From positions 1-46,499 of the forward strand of contig JAGLFH010000053.1 in NCBI GenBank assembly GCA_023144635.1: 46,499 nt of DNA, written 5' to 3'. The notes under the pieces were generated by a model that saw only the letters and a list, made by a program, of their open reading frames with translations, ran no database searches and had not been told where the DNA came from. Positions 42,381-46,499 of this stretch are shown here, in pieces. Positions within the stretch are counted from its first letter, which is position 1. Every line of letters starts with the position of its first letter. Origin of the DNA: Candidatus Auribacterota bacterium. GTDB lineage: Bacteria; Auribacterota; JAFGBW01; JAFGJP01. The translations under genes were made by a program, and so were the position numbers.

Positions 42381-42520
42381 ACTCGCAGTCCATAGGTCTG
42401 CTCGCCCTTCGGGCTCCGCCTTTAGCGGATTCAAATACGGCTGCCACCGCCGAATTTGTCGAACCCGACTACGATATAAAGCACGAGGATTCTCATCCCT
42501 TAAAATAAAAGAAAGGTTTT

Positions 42521-42548
42521 CTCTGTGTACTCTGTGTTCTCTGTAGTG
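42521..42548 (-). repeat. CACAGAG-type dispersed repeat, inverted copy
   Basis: On the minus strand it reads CTACAGAGAACACAGAGTAC and then ACAGAGAA, a relative of the two copies at 38291-38493 but in opposite orientation. The methyltransferase-TIR pair lies between them. Confidence 0.6.
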
Positions 42549-42560
42549 AGTAATCTAAAG

Positions 42561-42582
42561 TGGCGGAGAGGGAGGGATTCGA
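42561..42582 (-). other. tRNA-Ser 3'-end remnant with CCA (possible attachment-site scar)
   Basis: On the minus strand TCGAATCCCTCCCTCTCC is followed by GCCA. It equals the T-loop, T-stem, acceptor strand, discriminator G and CCA of a tRNA-Ser. The 5' rest of the tRNA is missing. The four resident tRNAs of the window do not encode CCA, so this fragment looks foreign. tRNA 3' ends are classic integrase target sites. Confidence 0.5.
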
Positions 42583-42851
42583 GTTTAGTGGCTTTTGTAA
42601 CCTTTTCTTATTGCTTTGCTTATATTGCAACTCTTTGCTATTTATCTTGTTGTGGAATCTAATCAATGTCACTAGTTGTAACTCGTTGTCATTGAAAGTC
42701 ATCTCAAAACATCCCGTTTATATCCCGTGAACCTTAGCTATTCCTTTTACAATTTATACGTTACTCCTTATAATCTTATAAAAAGCTTAGATATAAATAT
42801 ATATTGATACTAAATTAAAAGTTAAGAAAGAAATTAATAATTTCATTATAG

Positions 42852-43958
42852 TTAAAAATTAAATATAAAGAGAATAAACAAAAACACAAAAAAACAGACC
42901 AAAGATATCTTAATCCTCATTAAATGACGGTTATAGAGCCGGCTGAAAAATTTAATATCCATTCCTAAGTAAATAATGAGGAATAATCCTATTAGAGGCA
43001 AGACAAAGAAGATGTTATAAATAAACAAATACAAATATCCTCTCAGAGCCTGTTCTTTTATCAAAAGAATAATTGGTATATATATCTGGCCAGTGCAGGG
43101 GAATTCTATTAGAGATACAATAGCTCCAATTAAAAAGGAAAAAAGAATAGCAAATCGCCAGGTAGATATCTTTTTAATGATTTCGTGTATTTTTTGGATG
43201 CTCCTGTCTTCAAGTTTAAGCTCCATTTTCTTTCCTCTGGAAATGAGATAAGCATCTTTAAGATTCAAATAAATCAATAGAAGCACAATAAAAGCAACAA
43301 GACCTTTTAAAATAAGACTGAAGGTTTTCAAGAGGGAAATACTTTCAAATATTTTATAGATGCCTAATCCAAGAAGATAGTAAGAAAAGAAGCAGCCTGA
43401 TATGAAGAAGATTCCTGAAAGCAGAACATTCTTTTTATCTTTTTTTAGATAAAAAAGATAGGAAATGAAGAATATGATGACTGTAAAAACGCAGGGATTG
43501 ATGCCATCCAGTAACCCTCCTGAAATAATAGCAATTAAACTTAGTTTTTTAGGAATATTTACAGATTGATTTTTCTCAGGCAGAGAAGATATTTTCTTGT
43601 TTAATGATATTTCAATTTCATCTAAGATATTTTCTTCTATTTCTCTTTTTCCATTTAGAAACTTATTCTGAATGAAAATAATAGGAAAATCTTTTCCGGC
43701 TTTTCCAAATTGCTCTTCAAGCTGCATGAAATATTTATAGTTTTCAATATCCTCTATATTGAAAAAGATTAGCTGGATAGAATCTGCGAATTTCTCTTCA
43801 GCTGCAGGAATTACTCTTTCCTTAACATAATCACAGTTTCTGCAGTTGTTAGAGTAAAAGAAAAGGATTGATAGTTTTTTTTGAGATGAAAACGAAGAAA
43901 AAGATATTAAGAAAATGAAAAGAAAAATAAGAGATGCTTTTTTAAAGAATATTCCCAT
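42852..43958 (-). CDS. Thioredoxin-like domain fused to CcdA/DsbD-type membrane domain
   Basis: The ATG at 43958 (preceded by GGAGAT) gives 368 residues; a longer reading to 44003 lies within the upstream gene. An N-terminal membrane or signal segment (ASLIFLFIFLISFSSFSS) leads to a thioredoxin-like domain with the redox pair NCRNC. About 6-8 membrane helices of the CcdA/DsbD type follow, with the cysteine motifs DGINPCVFTVI and IEFPCTGQIYIPI. Such proteins pass electrons from cytoplasmic thioredoxin to extracytoplasmic partners. It overlaps the DUF1573 gene by 17 bp. Likely partner and target are not encoded here. Confidence 0.82.
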   Translation of the reverse strand: MGIFFKKASLIFLFIFLISFSSFSSQKKLSILFFYSNNCRNCDYVKERVIPAAEEKFADSIQLIFFNIEDIENYKYFMQLEEQFGKAGKDFPIIFIQNKFLNGKREIEENILDEIEISLNKKISSLPEKNQSVNIPKKLSLIAIISGGLLDGINPCVFTVIIFFISYLFYLKKDKKNVLLSGIFFISGCFFSYYLLGLGIYKIFESISLLKTFSLILKGLVAFIVLLLIYLNLKDAYLISRGKKMELKLEDRSIQKIHEIIKKISTWRFAILFSFLIGAIVSLIEFPCTGQIYIPIILLIKEQALRGYLYLFIYNIFFVLPLIGLFLIIYLGMDIKFFSRLYNRHLMRIKISLVCFFVFLFILFIFNF

Positions 43959-44313
43959 GTATCTCCACAACGTAAAGGGGTTTTTCAGAATTTTCAACTT
44001 CAAAAAATAGATATTTCCTAAATTTCCCCTTATCTAGTTTGGCTGGATTTAGCTTAAATGTAAATTTAAAAGTTTCATCTGGTTTGATGATCTTTTGCTC
44101 TTTAAACTCAAAAACCAGACAATCACAACTGGTTCTTATATTTTTAGCTACAACAGAAATTTTTTCATCATTCTTTATGGTGATTTCCTTTTCAATGCTG
44201 TTTTCAGTAGCTTTAACCTCCCCAAAATATACTTTTTGTGGAGAAATATCGACAGCATAGACAGAAAATGGGAACAAAAATGAAAGAAAAGCTACAAATA
44301 TTTTTATATGCAT
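43942..44313 (-). CDS. DUF1573 periplasmic protein
   Basis: The 123 residues have a signal peptide (IKIFVAFLSFLFPFSVYA) and one Ig-like beta-sandwich. DISPQKVYFGEVKATENSIEKEITIKNDE and the cysteine pair in IRTSCDCLVFEF are typical of DUF1573. The C-x-C pair could be a redox partner or metal site. It is translationally coupled to the thioredoxin-CcdA gene. AAGGTG precedes the ATG. Exact function unknown in the family. Confidence 0.75.
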   Translation of the reverse strand: MHIKIFVAFLSFLFPFSVYAVDISPQKVYFGEVKATENSIEKEITIKNDEKISVVAKNIRTSCDCLVFEFKEQKIIKPDETFKFTFKLNPAKLDKGKFRKYLFFEVENSEKPLYVVEIHGNIL

Positions 44314-44688
44314 ATTTCACCTTGCAGGTTATATGAACTATAAGCTAATTTTTCATTAAAATGCAAATCAATATTAAATTTAATCAGTCAAAAAAGGATA
44401 TTGATTGAATAAAGTATTATTTTATAGGTCAAAAGATATAACATATTTTCTTGCTTTAAATTAAATATCCCTCTAAATATATTTTAATATTTACATAAAC
44501 TGTCAGGTATTTACTATTACATAAAGCTATAACTGACCATTATATAATGGGATGCAATAGTTTTTCTGGCTGAGATTTGATTATAGTACAAAAAAATGTT
44601 ATACTGTTAGATGTAAATACAGATCTTAATTCTTTTATGATTATCGGCCAGTGGAGAGAATTAACAATATAAGTATCGGAGAAAAATT
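44314..44688. other. Divergent AT-rich promoter spacer
   Basis: This 375-bp spacer separates the divergent DUF1573 and coiled-coil genes. A clear promoter for the right-hand gene is listed separately. No gene, repeat or structured RNA was recognised. Confidence 0.5.
44577..44605 (+). promoter_or_regulatory. Sigma-70 promoter of the coiled-coil/GT2 operon
   Basis: TTGATT (44577-44582) and TATACT (44600-44605) are separated by exactly 17 nt. Transcription would start near 44612, about 75 nt before the ATG, with GGAG ahead of it. Confidence 0.6.
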
Positions 44689-45555
44689 ATGAAAAAATAC
44701 ACCCTTTTTCTGCTTTTTTTTAGTTGTTTTTTAATGTTTAGTTCCAATATAGCTTTTAGTGCAACATGGTCTTTGGAAATTTCGTCAGACAAGGATGAAT
44801 ACATTGGCGGAGAAAACGCATCTTTTGATATACCGATTACTAAAGATGGAGAGCTTGTAAGCGGCAACTCAGTTGATTATAATACCAGCTTTCCTGAATC
44901 AGGTTATTCTGTGGCTTTGAATCCGTCAGAAAACGGCTTTTCCTATCAGGTTCTTCTTAATGATATTCCTGCACAGCAGATTCTTAAAATAACTCTTTAT
45001 AAAAAAAACCATGAAGAAAAAATAGTAAAAAATGAAGAGAAAATTGAAGACTTGCAGGCAAGAATCGAAGAATTGGAACAGAAAAAACTTGAAAAGCCTG
45101 ATAAAGCAGATAAATTTGATAAAAAAATTGCAGAATTACAGCAGAAAATAGCTGATCTTCAGGCAGAAATAGAACAGTTAAAACAGCCTTTGACAGAAGC
45201 AGAGAAAACTCTTACTGTTCTTTCCAGAAATGCTTTTAAAATTAAGGAAGGCGAATATACAAACCATACAGATGTAATCCTTCTGATTGCTTCCAATGAT
45301 TCATATGAGCTGATGGTAAGCGAAAATGAGGATTTCTCCAGTGCCGGAGTTATACCTTATCAGCTTGAAATAACATATAACCTTTCTAGCGGAGATGGTG
45401 AGAAAATTGTCTATGTCAAATTCATTCTGAAAGGGACATCTTTTGAAGAGGTGAAAAACAATTCGATAATTCTTGATACAATTGCTCCGGTAGTTGAAGC
45501 TTTATCTCCGATAGACGGAGCAGTTGTTACAGGAAAACCCGAGATTACAGAATAA
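44689..45555 (+). CDS. Secreted protein with beta domain and coiled coil, Ig-like end cut short
   Basis: The 288 residues start with a signal peptide (YTLFLLFFSCFLMFSSNIAFSA). A beta-rich domain (~25-100) resembles invasin/macroglobulin-type repeats (SSDKDEYIGGENASFDI). A heptad coiled coil covers ~103-175 (EEKIEDLQARIEELEQKK...), followed by another beta domain. The end DTIAPVVEALSPIDGAVVTGKPEI matches the opening strands of bacterial Ig-like repeats (usually followed by a D-rich strand), but a TAA stops it at once, so the protein may be truncated. The glycosyltransferase ATG is three bases after the stop. Function unknown. Confidence 0.6.
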   Translation: MKKYTLFLLFFSCFLMFSSNIAFSATWSLEISSDKDEYIGGENASFDIPITKDGELVSGNSVDYNTSFPESGYSVALNPSENGFSYQVLLNDIPAQQILKITLYKKNHEEKIVKNEEKIEDLQARIEELEQKKLEKPDKADKFDKKIAELQQKIADLQAEIEQLKQPLTEAEKTLTVLSRNAFKIKEGEYTNHTDVILLIASNDSYELMVSENEDFSSAGVIPYQLEITYNLSSGDGEKIVYVKFILKGTSFEEVKNNSIILDTIAPVVEALSPIDGAVVTGKPEITE

Positions 45556-45558
45556 TCA

Positions 45559-46499
45559 ATGAAGAAAAGAGAACATATTTTGACATTTAAAAAAAACAGT
45601 CCGCAAAAGAGTGATGCTCTGATGCTTTTTATTGTTTTTTCATTCCTGATCTGTGTTATCTATTTTAATCCCAGACTTCTGGCTTTGCTTGTTGGAAAAG
45701 AACCTTTTAGCGCAAAATTAGCAGTAGTTATTTTTGTATTAATGCTTAATATGATGTGGCTTTATGGTATCTATCATTTCGGGCATATATTGTTTTCCTG
45801 CTTTACGAAAACAAAAATAGATAAATCGCATTTAAGTGATGATTTTCAGCCTGCTGTGGCTATCCTCTATACAACTCTCAATGATTTTAATGAAAAAGCC
45901 TGTGAGACATGTCTTCATCAGAATTATAGCAACTTTAAACTATTTATATGTGATGACAGCACAGATGAAGCCATAAAAACGCAAATTAGCACGTTTAACC
46001 GGATGAACAGAGATAAGGTCGAGATTATCCGAAGGTCGGATAAAAAAGGCTTCAAAGCTGGCAATATCAATTACGCTTTAAGCCAGATAGACAAAAAATA
46101 TGAGTATATTGCTGTTATGGATTCAGATACAAGGCTTGATGCGGATTATCTGAAAAAAAGCCTGCCGTATTTTCAGTTAAGCTCAAAAATTGCTTATGTT
46201 CAGGCCAAACAAAAATCCCTGGAAGAGCAAAAATCAGGTTTTGCAGGTATTTTAAAAACAATAATAGATGTTCACTGGAAATATTATATGCGGCTTAAAA
46301 ACCGTTTTGGATTTGTCATGTGGTACGGTCATGGGGCTGTTCTCAGGCGTTCTGTCATAGAAGAAGTCGGAGGCATACCTGAGGTAATTACAGAAGATCT
46401 GGCTTTTTCCTCTGAAGCAAGAAGACTGGGTTATTACGGCATTGTAGCGGATGATATTGAAACAGGAGAAGAGACACCGGAAACATTAGAAAAATACCG
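45559..46499 (+). CDS. Membrane family 2 glycosyltransferase (partial, runs off window)
   Basis: An ATG at 45559 opens a frame that stays open for 313 codons to the window end. Two N-terminal membrane helices come first (LMLFIVFSFLICVIYF, VVIFVLMLNMMWLYGIYHF). A GT2 catalytic domain of the cellulose/chitin-synthase or PgaC type follows. It has VAILYTTLNDF, the UDP-binding FICDDSTDE, the DxD-type site VMDSDTRLDADYL at 188-190, GHGAVLRRSVIEEVGG, and the base motif TEDLAFSSEARRLG near 279. Polymerising GT2s of this type also carry QxxRW and more helices, which would lie beyond the end. It is coupled to the coiled-coil gene by a 3-bp gap. Polymer unknown. Confidence 0.85.
   Translation, partial: MKKREHILTFKKNSPQKSDALMLFIVFSFLICVIYFNPRLLALLVGKEPFSAKLAVVIFVLMLNMMWLYGIYHFGHILFSCFTKTKIDKSHLSDDFQPAVAILYTTLNDFNEKACETCLHQNYSNFKLFICDDSTDEAIKTQISTFNRMNRDKVEIIRRSDKKGFKAGNINYALSQIDKKYEYIAVMDSDTRLDADYLKKSLPYFQLSSKIAYVQAKQKSLEEQKSGFAGILKTIIDVHWKYYMRLKNRFGFVMWYGHGAVLRRSVIEEVGGIPEVITEDLAFSSEARRLGYYGIVADDIETGEETPETLEKY

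Larger units (their letters stand above)
42263..42851. other. Repeat- and remnant-rich spacer at the right edge of the island
   Basis: No credible protein gene in 589 bp. It holds two tRNA-like fragments (42364, 42561), small hairpins CTCGCCCTTCGGGCT and TCCGC-CTTTA-GCGGA near 42400-42430, and an inverted CACAGAG-type repeat (42521-42548). The far right is AT-rich. Confidence 0.6.

Noticed and set aside
42395-42430. Hairpins CTCGCCCTTCGGGCT and TCCGCCTTTAGCGGA as terminators of the TIR operon
   Set aside because: Neither is followed by a T-run on the plus strand; they look more like repeat-family palindromes.
42493-42702. Minus-strand open frame of 69 codons near the tRNA-Ser scar
   Set aside because: It spans the CACAGAG repeat and the tRNA fragment, so it is not a conserved protein. 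It was considered as an integrase remnant, but no R-H-R-Y signature is present.

Overview
The window is 46.5 kb of AT-rich bacterial chromosome from a diderm (LPS-type) bacterium. It carries lipid A genes (lpxA, lpxB, an lpxC-fabZ fusion, lpxD, lpxI), BamA, a Skp-like chaperone and an MsbA-like exporter. The LpxC-FabZ fusion, the use of LpxI instead of LpxH, a Gfo/Idh gene inside the lpx run, and tRNA genes that do not encode CCA fit a deep-branching uncultured lineage of the PVC/Omnitrophota kind better than a proteobacterium. This placement is inference, with low confidence at phylum level.

Layout. 1-8.4 kb: mixed genes. These are the tail of a nucleotide-sugar dehydrogenase, a CheX-domain protein, a short lipoate-ligase-like protein, tRNA-Phe, ComM, an MFS sugar transporter, a small YqaE/Pmp3 protein, and an isopropylmalate/homocitrate/Re-citrate-synthase-like enzyme fused to a Cache-like domain. 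Two copies of a ~143-bp palindromic repeat sit exactly on the stop codons of comM and the synthase gene. 8.6-11.2 kb (+): tRNA-Arg, then rph-rdgB-glycosyltransferase in an overlapping operon.

11.3-32.6 kb is almost entirely minus strand. Reading in the direction of transcription, prs-rplY-pth-rpsF-ssb-rpsR-rplI-dnaB leads into bamA-skp-lpxD-lpxC/fabZ-lpxA-lpxI-Gfo/Idh-lpxB-msbA-acyltransferase. It continues, after its own promoter, with rpsB-tsf-pyrH-frr-tRNA-Lys-tRNA-Glu and a terminator. This block links translation and replication genes to nearly the whole early lipid A pathway and its export and assembly factors.

33.0-38.2 kb (+): a lipoprotein followed by a complete MacAB-TolC-like exporter (outer-membrane factor, adaptor, ATPase, FtsX-type permease). 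38.2-42.6 kb: a compact accessory island with a C5-cytosine DNA methyltransferase and, 7 bp later, an 810-residue protein made of a P-loop NTPase, a zinc ribbon and a C-terminal TIR domain with its catalytic Glu. The island is bracketed by inverted copies of a dispersed CACAGAG-type repeat. It is followed by a tRNA-Ser 3'-end remnant that, unlike the resident tRNAs, includes an encoded CCA. I consider it the best candidate for an undescribed (defence) system. 42.8-46.5 kb: a DUF1573 plus thioredoxin-CcdA membrane thiol module on the minus strand, then a secreted coiled-coil protein and a truncated family 2 glycosyltransferase that runs off the window end.

Intergenic DNA is rich in repeats: the stop-codon palindromes, CACAGAG and GGACGCAGATTT families, a short palindrome inserted inside one repeat copy, and several islands of degenerate ~8-nt words. 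No rRNA, CRISPR array, transposase or intact integrase was seen.
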